The notes under the pieces: generated by a model
The model's database searches: none
What the model was told of the DNA's origin: nothing
What the model saw: the letters and a program-made list of their open reading frames with translations, nothing else
Part shown: positions 1 through 7,192 of the stretch, in pieces
Layout of the letters: every line of letters starts with the position of its first letter
How positions within the stretch are numbered: position 1 is the first letter of the stretch
Made by a program: the position numbers and the translations under genes
Assembly: GCA_023418835.1 (NCBI GenBank)
Contig: JAEZYW010000205.1
Coordinates: 1 to 19,753, forward strand
From: Bacillota bacterium
GTDB taxonomy: Bacteria; Bacillota; Clostridia; Tissierellales; Peptoniphilaceae
Length of the DNA: 19,753 nucleotides
Direction: 5' to 3'

Positions 1-723
1 TTGGAATTATGGAGTAAATACAGGGATATCAATGAAAATTTAGAACCTAATGAAACATATGATACAAGTGAGCTTTTACCAAGTTTAGAAGAGCTTGAAA
101 AAGCCAAAGAATTTATAGGAACTGAAAATATTGAATTAGATGAAGCAAATAAAACAGTTTTTATTAAGAACCCTAATTCTAGAATTGACGTAGGTGCAAC
201 TGCTAAAGGCTATGCTGTAGAAGTTGTGGCTAATGAACTAAAGGATATGGGCTGTGACTCTCTATTAATTAGTGCAGGGGGAAATGTAAAATCCATAGGA
301 TATCCTTTAGATGGCATTAGAGGCAAGTGGGGAGTTGGTATAATGAATCCAGATGTTCTTTACGGAACTAAGGACGAATCCAACATTGTAGAGACAATTT
401 TTGTAAGAGATTTGTCCGTTGTAACTAGTGGAGATTATCAAAGGTATTTTATAGTAGATGGAAAAAACTATCACCATTTAATCGATAAAGATACACTATT
501 TCCTGGAAACTTCTTTAGAGGAGTTACAGTTGTCCACGAAAATTCAGGATTAGCTGACTTTTTGTCCACTGCAGTTTTCTTAATGCCATATGAAGAGGGG
601 CTAGAATTGATAAACAGTATTGATGGAGCAGAATGCTATTGGATATTTTTGGATGATTCTGTAAAGTTTACAGAAGGAATGAAAGATATAATGCTTTCTG
701 AAGGAGCGACAGGAGCAAAGTAG
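1..723 (+). CDS. apbE: FAD:protein FMN transferase (ApbE), 5'-truncated by window edge
   Basis: ApbE uses FAD to attach FMN covalently to a threonine of flavoproteins such as the RnfD and RnfG subunits, outside the membrane. The visible 240 residues carry the family blocks in order: GATAKGYA (65-72), SAGGN (91-95), TSGDYQR (142-148), HHLIDKDT (158-165), and the D186...T190 pair in ADFLSTA expected to help bind Mg2+. Family members are about 330-350 residues, so roughly 100 N-terminal residues, including any lipoprotein signal, lie outside the window. The TTG at base 1 is probably an internal leucine codon and not a start. The stop directly abuts the start of the next gene. Family assignment is secure. 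That Rnf, encoded about 17 kb away, is its target is inference from known ApbE biology. Confidence 0.93.
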   Translation: MELWSKYRDINENLEPNETYDTSELLPSLEELEKAKEFIGTENIELDEANKTVFIKNPNSRIDVGATAKGYAVEVVANELKDMGCDSLLISAGGNVKSIGYPLDGIRGKWGVGIMNPDVLYGTKDESNIVETIFVRDLSVVTSGDYQRYFIVDGKNYHHLIDKDTLFPGNFFRGVTVVHENSGLADFLSTAVFLMPYEEGLELINSIDGAECYWIFLDDSVKFTEGMKDIMLSEGATGAK

Positions 724-1212
724 ATGTTTAAAAATAATTTGAAAATTTTATTTTACTATTTAATTGTAATAGGAATAACATATGGCTTTTTATTTGCTTT
801 TGATACACTCTATCAAAATTCCACCACTCAATTAAATAATATAATTGTGAAAATATTTTTTGTCTTGTTCTACATTTCTCTTTTCGTATTAGGGGGGAGA
901 ATAGTTGGAATTAGACAAAGAAGTAGTGGAGATTTTTTTAGTTTTTCTTTAGTATTTTTTATAGGTTTGGCTTTATACTTCTTGGCGTATTTAGGCGGGG
1001 GTTTAAATTTCTCTGAGAATATGAATATTTTAATGTTGCCAGGACAAATATTTTTAAGTCCCTTTTTCTTAATTACCAGTATTTTAGGAAAAGAGTTTAA
1101 CTTATTTTATTATGTTATCATATCACTTGTTATTTCTATATCTATAGGACTTTCTATTAAACGAAACAGGGTAAAAAGAAGATATAAAAAGAAGAGTAAT
1201 TATAGAAGATAA
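724..1212 (+). CDS. Small integral membrane protein of unknown function
   Basis: I do not recognise this family. The 162 residues form about four hydrophobic helices: roughly 7-28, 41-60, 72-93 and 126-145, with a further hydrophobic stretch near 104-118. A very basic tail follows (RVKRRYKKKSNYRR), which by the positive-inside rule should be cytoplasmic. No catalytic or binding motif is visible. The ATG follows the apbE stop with no spacer, and its ribosome-binding site (AGGAG, in the last apbE codons) lies inside apbE, so the two are probably translationally coupled. The coupling suggests a role near ApbE or its flavoprotein targets, but that is only context. The gene ends just before a strong hairpin terminator. 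Confidence 0.7.
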   Translation: MFKNNLKILFYYLIVIGITYGFLFAFDTLYQNSTTQLNNIIVKIFFVLFYISLFVLGGRIVGIRQRSSGDFFSFSLVFFIGLALYFLAYLGGGLNFSENMNILMLPGQIFLSPFFLITSILGKEFNLFYYVIISLVISISIGLSIKRNRVKRRYKKKSNYRR

Positions 1213-1254
1213 AAAATCCCGAAGTTTAAATTCCTTAAACTTCTGGATTTTTTT
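1211..1254. terminator. Bidirectional intrinsic terminator between convergent genes
   Basis: Arms 1215-1229 and 1235-1249 pair almost perfectly (GAAGTTTAA with TTAACTTC-type complement, one C/T mismatch, then AATCC with GGATT) around the loop ATTCC. A run of six A precedes the stem and a run of T follows it, so it can stop transcripts from both directions. It sits between the membrane-protein stop (1212) and the CofE-like stop (1253-1255). Confidence 0.88.
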
Positions 1255-2437
1255 ATTCAGATGCGAAATTGTCGAAATATCCTTGAACTAAAACTACTGG
1301 AGTTCCTTTGTCCCCACTTCCTGAAACCAAATCACATAGACTGCCTATTAAATCTGTAAGCTGCCTAGGAGTAGTTCCAAGAGCTTCGGCTCTGCCAAAT
1401 AAATCTTCATCTTTAGCATAAATTTTTTGCTTAATCATATTTACTGCGTCTTCGCCGTAGACATTTTCTAATTCTGTATCAGCTATATATTTAATCTTTA
1501 TTTCATTTGGAATTCCCTTTAATCCATCTGTAAAACCAGGGGACACAACGGGGTCAGCTAATTCCCATATTTTTCCAACGGGATCTTTTAAAGCTCCATC
1601 TCCGTAAACCATTACTTCTAGATTTACTCCATAAAATTCTCTGAACTTTTCTTGAATAGCTTCTACATAATACTGGGAATCTCTAGGAAAAAGTTTTAAC
1701 TCGTCTTGAGAAGCTAAATTAGATCCCAATACTCCATATTCAGGATTATATCCACTACCATTTATTGAATGATTTAGTATGTCATCTAATGTGTAAATTT
1801 TTCTTGCCCCTGCTTCCTTGAGCAGACGTTTTGTACGTTTTCTAGTGTGGATATCAGATACCAAAACTTCATCAGTGTAGTCCAAAATTACGCGAGGGTC
1901 GTTTGCAAAAATAATTTGAAGATTATCTCCCCCAATATCTTTGTAAAGTTTTACGTAATCTATACCAGTATACTCGTGGAAAACTTTCTCGCCAAAGAGC
2001 TCTCTATATTTTTCTTCGTCTAATATAGTATCATATGGATTTATTTTCAATTCATCAAGTCTATCTAAACTCATTAAGTGGTTACCAACTTCGTCTGAGG
2101 GATAACTCAATAAAACTGTAACTTTTTTACCACTTTCTACTATTCCTTTAAGAATTAGAGAAAATCTATTTCGACTTAATATTGGAAAAACGACTCCAAC
2201 GTGATCTTCAAATTTAGTATTAATATCTTCAGCGATATCTCTAGTAGTGCAATAATTTCCCTGTGCTCTGGCAATTAGAGACTCAGTTATACCTATTATA
2301 TCTTTGTCTTTGAGTTCTAACTTATCAGATTCTACTGCAAGAGCCACCGAATGAAATACTATATCTACTAGATTATCTCCTTCTCTTACAATTGGCGTTC
2401 TAATTCCTCTAGCTATGGTTCCTTGGGTTCTACTCAT
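1253..2437 (-). CDS. CofE-like (coenzyme F420-0:L-glutamate ligase family) protein
   Basis: The family founder CofE adds glutamates in gamma linkage to coenzyme F420-0 using GTP. This 394-residue protein shows the N-terminal family pattern: RTPIVREGDNL (13-23), then DKDIIGITESLIARAQGN (44-61). The latter matches the conserved stretch 'GD-(I/V)-(I/V)-x-(I/V)-(T)-(E/S)-K-x-(V/I)-(S/A)-(K/R)-A-(E/Q)-G'. It is much longer than archaeal CofE (about 250 residues), with extra middle and C-terminal sequence I cannot assign. ATG 2437 is preceded on the minus strand by AGAAGGA (2444-2450). It overlaps by 8 nt the upstream formyl-THF cyclo-ligase gene, so the two are co-translated. Bacillota are not known F420 producers and no other F420 gene is present here, so the true acceptor is probably not F420. 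A folate-related role is a hypothesis from the neighbour. Family membership is likely; substrate unknown. Confidence 0.82.
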   Translation of the reverse strand: MSRTQGTIARGIRTPIVREGDNLVDIVFHSVALAVESDKLELKDKDIIGITESLIARAQGNYCTTRDIAEDINTKFEDHVGVVFPILSRNRFSLILKGIVESGKKVTVLLSYPSDEVGNHLMSLDRLDELKINPYDTILDEEKYRELFGEKVFHEYTGIDYVKLYKDIGGDNLQIIFANDPRVILDYTDEVLVSDIHTRKRTKRLLKEAGARKIYTLDDILNHSINGSGYNPEYGVLGSNLASQDELKLFPRDSQYYVEAIQEKFREFYGVNLEVMVYGDGALKDPVGKIWELADPVVSPGFTDGLKGIPNEIKIKYIADTELENVYGEDAVNMIKQKIYAKDEDLFGRAEALGTTPRQLTDLIGSLCDLVSGSGDKGTPVVLVQGYFDNFASE

Positions 2438-3011
2438 TTAATTTCCTTCTTTCATAATCATTAAGTTCTGTAATAATTTTATCTACAGGTACATCGAATT
2501 TTTCAAATTTAACTTCATCTACAATTTGAAATTCAAAACATACACCTATATTAACGGATTTTAAATCATCTTGGATGAGATATTTATCATAATATCCACC
2601 ACCATATCCAATTCTATAGAAGTTTTTCCCAAAAATCAATCCAGGAACAACAATTAAATCTATTTTATCAGGCTCTACTATGTTAACTTTAGATTTTGGC
2701 AAGCTCAAAATATCATAAAATCCAATTTCTAGATCTGAAAAATCACGAAGTAGGGCAGCTCCCATAGTTTTATTTTCATTATCTATGTGAGGAATATAGA
2801 TATTTTTTTCTAAATTAATTGAATTTTTGATGAAATTATGTGTAAAAACTTCTTTTTCGGTGCTTACAAATACAAAAATATTTTTAGATTCTATATATTC
2901 TTTAGATGATGTAAGTCTTGATATTACTTTCTCAGAAAGATTCAAAATTTTCTTGTTATCAATTTGATCTCTTTTTTCAAACATGAAATTTCTCATCTGT
3001 TTTTTATCCAT
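2430..3011 (-). CDS. fau: 5-formyltetrahydrofolate cyclo-ligase (MTHFS family)
   Basis: This cytoplasmic enzyme converts 5-formyl-THF to 5,10-methenyl-THF with ATP, returning a stable storage folate to one-carbon metabolism. The 193 residues match the usual length (about 180-200). The N-terminus carries the basic K-x-x-x-R...R pattern (KKQMRNFMFEKRD). The diagnostic C-terminal block lies at 118-145: DLIVVPGLIFG, then YRIGYGGGYYDKYL, the glycine-rich phosphate and folate-binding signature. ATG 3011 follows a weak GTGGTGA ribosome site on the minus strand. It is the first gene of a two-gene minus-strand operon and overlaps the CofE-like gene by 8 nt. Transcription probably starts at the TATAAT read on the minus strand at 3041-3046. 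Equivalent names are ygfA and yqgN. Confidence 0.95.
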   Translation of the reverse strand: MDKKQMRNFMFEKRDQIDNKKILNLSEKVISRLTSSKEYIESKNIFVFVSTEKEVFTHNFIKNSINLEKNIYIPHIDNENKTMGAALLRDFSDLEIGFYDILSLPKSKVNIVEPDKIDLIVVPGLIFGKNFYRIGYGGGYYDKYLIQDDLKSVNIGVCFEFQIVDEVKFEKFDVPVDKIITELNDYERRKLNE

Positions 3012-3040
3012 TTAGTTTCACCACTTTCATTTTCAACAAT

Positions 3041-3053
3041 ATTATACTATAAT
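3041..3053. promoter_or_regulatory. Divergent promoters with nearly touching -10 boxes
   Basis: The near-palindrome ATATTATACTATAATAT holds TATAAT on the plus strand (3048-3053) for ftsE and TATAAT on the minus strand (3041-3046) for the formyl-THF cyclo-ligase gene, separated by one base. The -35 regions are weak on both sides (TTTCAT near 3025-3030; TTCTTT on the minus strand near 3064-3069). Plus-strand transcription would start near 3060, giving a leader of about 25 nt before ftsE. Confidence 0.6.
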
Positions 3054-3084
3054 ATGGAATGGAAAAGAATTCCAAAGGTGAAAA

Positions 3085-3771
3085 ATGATAAGATTTGAAA
3101 AGATTTATAAGAAATATGATAATGGAGTTGTAGCTCTAGATGACATTGATTTAAACATTACTCCTGGCGAGTTTGTTTTTATTGTAGGTCCAAGTGGAGC
3201 AGGTAAGTCTACCTTGTTAAAACTTCTAACTAAAGAAGAAGTTCCAACTAGGGGTAATATTTATTTTGAAAATAAAAATATTACTAAACTAAGTAGACGT
3301 TTGATTCCCATTCACAGAAGAAATATGGGAGTAGTTTTCCAAGACTTCAAGTTACTTCCGAATAAAACTGTATATGAAAATGTAGCTTATGCACTAGAAA
3401 TAATTGGAGCTAGTTCAAGTCATATAAAGAGAAGAGTTCCAGTTGTTCTATCTTTAGTTAATTTACACGACAGGGCAAATAGCTATCCAAATGAACTTTC
3501 TGGAGGAGAATCCCAAAGAGTTGCTATTGCTAGAGCAGTAGTTAATAATCCTAAATTACTAATGGCAGACGAACCTACGGGGAATTTGGATATGGAAACT
3601 GCTATGGAAATAATGGAAATAATAGATAATATTAATTCCAAAGGTACTACTGTCATAATGGCTACACACGCTAAAAACATAGTTGACGATTACCAAAAAA
3701 GAGTTGTAAAAATTGAACATGGTAAAGTAGTAAGAGATGAGACTGGAGGCTACTATAGTGAAGAAGATTAG
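3085..3771 (+). CDS. ftsE: Cell division ATP-binding protein FtsE
   Basis: FtsE is the cytoplasmic ATPase of the FtsEX complex, which uses ATP hydrolysis to activate extracellular peptidoglycan hydrolases during division or elongation. All ABC ATPase motifs are intact in 228 residues: Walker A GPSGAGKS (35-42), Q-loop Gln86 in VVFQDFKLL, signature LSGGE (138-142), Walker B LLMADEPTGNLD (158-169) with Glu163, and H-loop His195. 'FQDFKLL' and 'DEPTGNLD' are typical of FtsE within the MacB/LolD-like group. AAGGTG (3075-3080) precedes the ATG. It is the first gene of the ftsE-ftsX-hydrolase-protease operon and overlaps ftsX by 14 nt. The length matches the family. Confidence 0.97.
   Translation: MIRFEKIYKKYDNGVVALDDIDLNITPGEFVFIVGPSGAGKSTLLKLLTKEEVPTRGNIYFENKNITKLSRRLIPIHRRNMGVVFQDFKLLPNKTVYENVAYALEIIGASSSHIKRRVPVVLSLVNLHDRANSYPNELSGGESQRVAIARAVVNNPKLLMADEPTGNLDMETAMEIMEIIDNINSKGTTVIMATHAKNIVDDYQKRVVKIEHGKVVRDETGGYYSEED
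3745..3749 (+). promoter_or_regulatory. Ribosome-binding site that sets the ftsX start
   Basis: GGAGG lies 8 nt before GTG 3758, inside the end of ftsE. The upstream in-frame ATG at 3737 has no such site. Confidence 0.8.
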
Positions 3772-4657
3772 AGCCTTAAAAACTATGATATCCAGTGGAT
3801 TTACCAGCATATGGAGAAATAAGGGCATGGGCCTAGTTTCCATATTTACAATCTTTGCAGTAATGTTAATAGTAGGGATGCTACTTTTGGCAGTCTTAAA
3901 TGTCAATGGATTCGTTCAAACTATCAATAGTAGTTTAGATAAAGTCATTATTTATTTAAATGACGATATAACTGTAGATGAAACAGATAAACTCCTTTTA
4001 GAGTTAAGTGAGAGAACAGAAATTGAAAAGCTGACTTATGTTTCAAAAGAACAGGCAATTGTAAAAGCTAAAGATATGTTTAGCGAAGACAGCTTTATTC
4101 AGTCTGGACTTGAAAAAAATCCGTTTCCAGCATCTATAGTTATTGAATTGAAAAACATTGAAACAGCAGACCAAGTAGTAAATTTACTGGAAGAAGATTC
4201 TAGAGTTGAGGATGTAAGATATTACAAAGATTTAATAGAAAAGTTTATACAAGTAGACAAAGTAATAAAAGTTGGCAGTTTTGTTGCTTTTATTGTTGTT
4301 GTAGTCTTGTCAATTTTTGTAATTTCTAATATAATAAAGATTGCCATTGCATCACGAGGCGAAGAAATAGAAATAATGAAATATGTAGGAGCTTCCGAAT
4401 CCTTTATTAAGGGTCCTTTTGTTATTGAAGGATTGTTTTATTCCTTAGTAGGATCAATTATCTCCTTTGTTGCTGTTTTCTATATCTACAATAGGTTTTC
4501 TGATGTCTACAGTAGACCTATTTATGAATACGTAGCATATCAACTTATTGTAATAAAGGAAATAGCATTGGATATGGGAATAATATTTTTAGCTATTGGA
4601 ATAGGGATAGGATCAATTGGAAGTCTGACGTCAATTAGAAAATATTTGAAGGTGTAA
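3758..4657 (+). CDS. ftsX: Cell division permease-like protein FtsX
   Basis: FtsX is the membrane subunit of FtsEX. Its extracellular loop binds the coiled-coil domain of a hydrolase or hydrolase activator, and FtsE ATPase activity drives the conformational change. From GTG 3758 the protein is 299 residues and starts VKKIRALKTMISSGF, like other Firmicute FtsX N-termini; an ATG 21 nt upstream would add seven atypical residues. Topology: TM1 about 28-52, an extracellular domain about 53-170 with the family pattern VIIYLNDDIT...YVSKEQAI...NPFPASIVIEL, then TM2 (about 172-197), TM3 (about 220-245) and TM4 (about 268-290). The motif EEIEIMKYVGAS after TM2 is diagnostic of the permease domain. It is coupled to ftsE by a 14-nt overlap, and the hydrolase gene starts 2 nt after its stop. 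Confidence 0.95.
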   Translation: MKKIRALKTMISSGFTSIWRNKGMGLVSIFTIFAVMLIVGMLLLAVLNVNGFVQTINSSLDKVIIYLNDDITVDETDKLLLELSERTEIEKLTYVSKEQAIVKAKDMFSEDSFIQSGLEKNPFPASIVIELKNIETADQVVNLLEEDSRVEDVRYYKDLIEKFIQVDKVIKVGSFVAFIVVVVLSIFVISNIIKIAIASRGEEIEIMKYVGASESFIKGPFVIEGLFYSLVGSIISFVAVFYIYNRFSDVYSRPIYEYVAYQLIVIKEIALDMGIIFLAIGIGIGSIGSLTSIRKYLKV

Positions 4658-4659
4658 TA

Positions 4660-5901
4660 TTGTTTAGAAAAAATTTAAAAAAAGTCTTAGCAATTGTTTT
4701 TTGCGTAATATTATTTAGTAATAATTTAGTTTCTGCAAATGCTCAATTGGACGGACTAAAAGATCAAAGAGAAGAAGTTAATAAAAAAATAGAGGCTCAA
4801 CAAGCTGAAATTTCAGGGTTAAATAGTAAAATGTCACAAGTTGCAAATGACATAAGATCCCTTGATTATCAGATAAGCAGATCTCAATCAGAATTACAAA
4901 ATTTAAGAAGCCAAATCACAACCTTGGAGAATGAAATTCAAAAAAATGAAGCCGATTTGGAAATTGCAAAGGAAAAGTTAGAAGAAAAACAAGAAGAGCT
5001 GAATTCTCGATTGAGAGAACAATATAAAAGTGGAGATACTATCTTTTTAGAAGTTCTAATGGGATCTTCTAATGTAGTTGATATGTTGACTCGATTGGAC
5101 ATTGTTGAAAATGTAGTCAATCAAGACAAAGAACTACTGGATTTTACAAATAAACAAATTATATTTATAGAAGAAACAGAAGCTAAATTAAGAATACAAA
5201 GAGAAGAGTATCAAAATAAATTAGATGCTGAAATTGTAAAAAAAGCTCAGTTGGAAGATGCCAACAGACAAAAGATGCAATATATGTCTGTGCTTCAAGA
5301 AAATAAAGCTTTGGCAGAAGACCAATACGATAACTTTGTTAACTTAACTAATTCTTTAGACCAACAAATTGTACAATTGGAAAAAGAATTAGAAGCCAAA
5401 AGAAAAGCCGAAGAAGAAGCTAGAAAAAGAGCTGAAGAAGCTAAAAGAAGGGCAGAAGCAGCAACTTCTAGGTCTAGCACTAGTAGTACAACTTCTTATA
5501 CTTCCAGAGGAAGTGGGGAATTAGTTTGGCCAGTAAGCGGTCACACTAGTATAAGTTCTTATTATGGAATGAGAATTCATCCTATATTTAATACTAGTAA
5601 GTTTCACGCAGGTATTGATATACCAGCGCCATCAGGTACTCCTATAAAAGCTGCTAACAACGGAATTGTAATTTTTTCTGGTTGGCAAGGTGGATATGGA
5701 AACTGCGTTATGATTTCCCATGGAAATAACATTGTTACTGTCTATGCCCATAACTCCTCTCTAAATGTTAGCGTTGGAGATTATGTAAATGCTGGACAAA
5801 CCATAGCATTATGTGGTAGCACTGGTTATTCAACTGGACCGCATTTGCATTTTGAAGTACGTGTCAACGGAAATACTACAGACCCATTAGCTTGGCTATA
5901 G
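4660..5901 (+). CDS. Secreted coiled-coil peptidoglycan hydrolase, M23 (LytM) domain, FtsEX partner
   Basis: This is a predicted extracellular peptidoglycan endopeptidase controlled by FtsEX, analogous in architecture to EnvC, PcsB and CwlO. A signal peptide spans residues 1-28 (KNLKK, hydrophobic core, ANA cleavage site). Residues about 29-265 form a long charged coiled coil of the type that binds the FtsX loop. It ends in an Ala/Glu/Lys/Arg-rich stretch and a Ser/Thr-rich linker (about 266-285). The M23 domain fills about 290-413, with zinc and catalytic residues all present: His316 and Asp320 (HxxxD), His364, and His395-x-His397 (HLHFE). Unlike E. coli EnvC, whose LytM site is degenerate, this protein should be catalytically active. 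TTG 4660 is the start, preceded by GAAGGTG (4648-4654) and 2 nt after ftsX. The bond cleaved cannot be told from sequence. Confidence 0.92.
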   Translation: MFRKNLKKVLAIVFCVILFSNNLVSANAQLDGLKDQREEVNKKIEAQQAEISGLNSKMSQVANDIRSLDYQISRSQSELQNLRSQITTLENEIQKNEADLEIAKEKLEEKQEELNSRLREQYKSGDTIFLEVLMGSSNVVDMLTRLDIVENVVNQDKELLDFTNKQIIFIEETEAKLRIQREEYQNKLDAEIVKKAQLEDANRQKMQYMSVLQENKALAEDQYDNFVNLTNSLDQQIVQLEKELEAKRKAEEEARKRAEEAKRRAEAATSRSSTSSTTSYTSRGSGELVWPVSGHTSISSYYGMRIHPIFNTSKFHAGIDIPAPSGTPIKAANNGIVIFSGWQGGYGNCVMISHGNNIVTVYAHNSSLNVSVGDYVNAGQTIALCGSTGYSTGPHLHFEVRVNGNTTDPLAWL

Positions 5902-5908
5902 GTGCGAC

Positions 5909-7108
5909 ATGAAGAAAAAAACTAGTGTATTTCTTCTATTAGCTATATTATTAATAACAAACTTGACTTCTTATACTATGGGAAGAAGTTTGGGAGGATC
6001 TAGCAATTTAGTTTTTGGCAATACCGATGATATCTCAAACGACCAAAAAAGAAGACTAGTTTTCTTAGAAAAGTATATAAAAGACAATTATTTAAGGGAT
6101 GTTGACCAACAAGAATTATATACTGGGCAACTTAAAGGTATGGTAGCTGCATTAAAGGATCCATATTCAGAATATTTAACTGAAGAGGAGTTCAAAGAAC
6201 TTATGGAGGACACCTCGGGTAAATTTTTTGGAATTGGAGTTTACATCAACGCACAAGATGGATTTATAACTGTCGTTTCACCAATTAGAAACACTCCAGC
6301 TGAGAGAGCGGGTTTGTTGCCTAAAGATAGAATATTAAAAGTTGACGGCGTCGAACTCTCTGGAGATAATGCAAGCGAAGCTTCAAAACTCATAAGAGGT
6401 AAAAAAGGAACTTCAGTTACATTAACAATAATGAGAATTGAAAACGGAAAATCTAGAACTTTTGATGTAGAAGTTTTAAGAGACGAGATAACCGTTGTAA
6501 CTGTGGAATCTGAAATTATTGAAAACAATATTTTGTATATAAGCATTTCTCAATTTAATGAAAATACACATAAAGAATTTGTAAAAGCTACAGAAAAAAT
6601 AAACGAGTATGTTAAAGGTATCATATTAGACTTGCGTTCAAATCCAGGTGGACTGTTGGATGTTTGTTCTGAAATAGCAGATATGTTATTGCCTGAAGGT
6701 TTAATATACTACACAGAAATAAAAGGTGGAGTAAGATCTGATGAAGGTTATTCAGATAAGGCGATGATTGATTTGCCAATGGTCACTTTAATTAACGGTG
6801 GTACGGCAAGTGCATCCGAAATTGTATCTGGTGCTTTAAGGGATTATGACAGAGCTACATTGGTTGGAGAAAAATCTTTTGGTAAAGGTGTAGTTCAAAG
6901 TATAAATAGATTTTCTACTAAAGACGGAATTAAACTTACTATATCAGAATACTTTACCCCTAAAGGTGTAAAAATCCATAAATTGGGTATAGAACCAGAT
7001 GTAGAAGTGAAGCTAGACGATCCTACATTGATTATAGGATTAGAAAATTTAGAAAAAGACAATCAATTACAACGAGGAATTGAAGAATTAAATAAAAAGA
7101 TAGATTAA
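5909..7108 (+). CDS. S41 family C-terminal processing peptidase with PDZ domain (CtpA/CtpB-like)
   Basis: This is a serine protease of the tail-specific/CtpB family, acting outside the membrane on C-termini of envelope proteins. The N-terminal hydrophobic segment (about 5-24) is a signal anchor. A PDZ domain occupies about 105-190 (FFGIGVYI...NTPAERAGLLPKDRILKVDG). The S41 core runs about 200-370, with GIILDLRSNPGGLL and the catalytic region GGTASASEI...GKGVVQ. By spacing to Bacillus CtpB (Ser309/Lys334/Gln338) the catalytic triad is Ser301, Lys326 and Gln330, all present. At 399 residues it is of normal length. AGGTG (5900-5904) precedes the ATG, 7 nt after the hydrolase stop, and a hairpin follows the gene. 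In B. subtilis, ctpB also lies beside ftsEX, so the linkage is an established Firmicute arrangement. Regulation of the hydrolase by this protease is inference. Confidence 0.94.
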   Translation: MKKKTSVFLLLAILLITNLTSYTMGRSLGGSSNLVFGNTDDISNDQKRRLVFLEKYIKDNYLRDVDQQELYTGQLKGMVAALKDPYSEYLTEEEFKELMEDTSGKFFGIGVYINAQDGFITVVSPIRNTPAERAGLLPKDRILKVDGVELSGDNASEASKLIRGKKGTSVTLTIMRIENGKSRTFDVEVLRDEITVVTVESEIIENNILYISISQFNENTHKEFVKATEKINEYVKGIILDLRSNPGGLLDVCSEIADMLLPEGLIYYTEIKGGVRSDEGYSDKAMIDLPMVTLINGGTASASEIVSGALRDYDRATLVGEKSFGKGVVQSINRFSTKDGIKLTISEYFTPKGVKIHKLGIEPDVEVKLDDPTLIIGLENLEKDNQLQRGIEELNKKID

Positions 7109-7130
7109 AGTCGACATTATTGTCGGCTTT
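7107..7130 (+). terminator. Probable terminator after the ftsEX-hydrolase-protease operon
   Basis: AAAGTCGAC and GTCGGCTTT form a 9-bp stem with one G-U pair around ATTATT. The stem starts at the protease stop codon. The following T content (CTTTAATGTTT) is modest, so termination may be partial and some read-through into uvrB is possible. Confidence 0.6.
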
Positions 7131-7135
7131 AATGT

Positions 7136-7164
7136 TTGACAATAATTGTATATAGTATTAAAAT
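7136..7164 (+). promoter_or_regulatory. Sigma-70-type promoter of uvrBA
   Basis: A perfect -35 TTGACA (7136-7141), a 17-bp spacer and TAAAAT (7159-7164) form a near-consensus promoter between the upstream hairpin and uvrB. The expected start is about 7171, giving a leader of about 22 nt. Confidence 0.8.
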
Positions 7165-7165
7165 A

Positions 7166-7179
7166 TAAACAAATGTTCT
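7166..7179 (+). promoter_or_regulatory. Putative LexA (SOS) box at the uvrB transcription start
   Basis: TAAACAAATGTTCT matches 11 of 14 positions of the Bacillus-type LexA consensus CGAACRNRYGTTYG, and seven of eight in the GAAC-N4-GTTC core (the first G is A). It begins one base after the -10 box, where LexA binding would block transcription. uvrBA is a classical SOS operon, so the placement is biologically sensible. Confidence 0.65.
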
Positions 7180-7183
7180 TAAT

Positions 7184-7190
7184 GAGGTGA
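7184..7190 (+). promoter_or_regulatory. Ribosome-binding site that sets the uvrB start
   Basis: GAGGTGA ends 2 nt before ATG 7193. The alternative GTG at 7187 is part of this site and so is unlikely to be the start. Confidence 0.7.
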
Positions 7191-7192
7191 AT

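Noticed and set aside
3559..3906. Minus-strand open frame of 115 codons across ftsE and ftsX
   Set aside because: It lies antisense to two well-supported genes, has no recognisable domain, and has composition expected of a shadow frame.
5395..5500. Repetitive-looking GAAGAAGC/AAAAG-rich stretch, considered as a DNA repeat
   Set aside because: It encodes an Ala/Glu/Lys/Arg-rich helix and a Ser/Thr linker, normal between coiled coil and M23 domain; there is no regular DNA unit.
6241..6546. Minus-strand open frame of 101 codons inside the S41 protease gene
   Set aside because: It is antisense to the PDZ-coding region, which is clearly conserved on the plus strand; no ribosome site or domain supports it.
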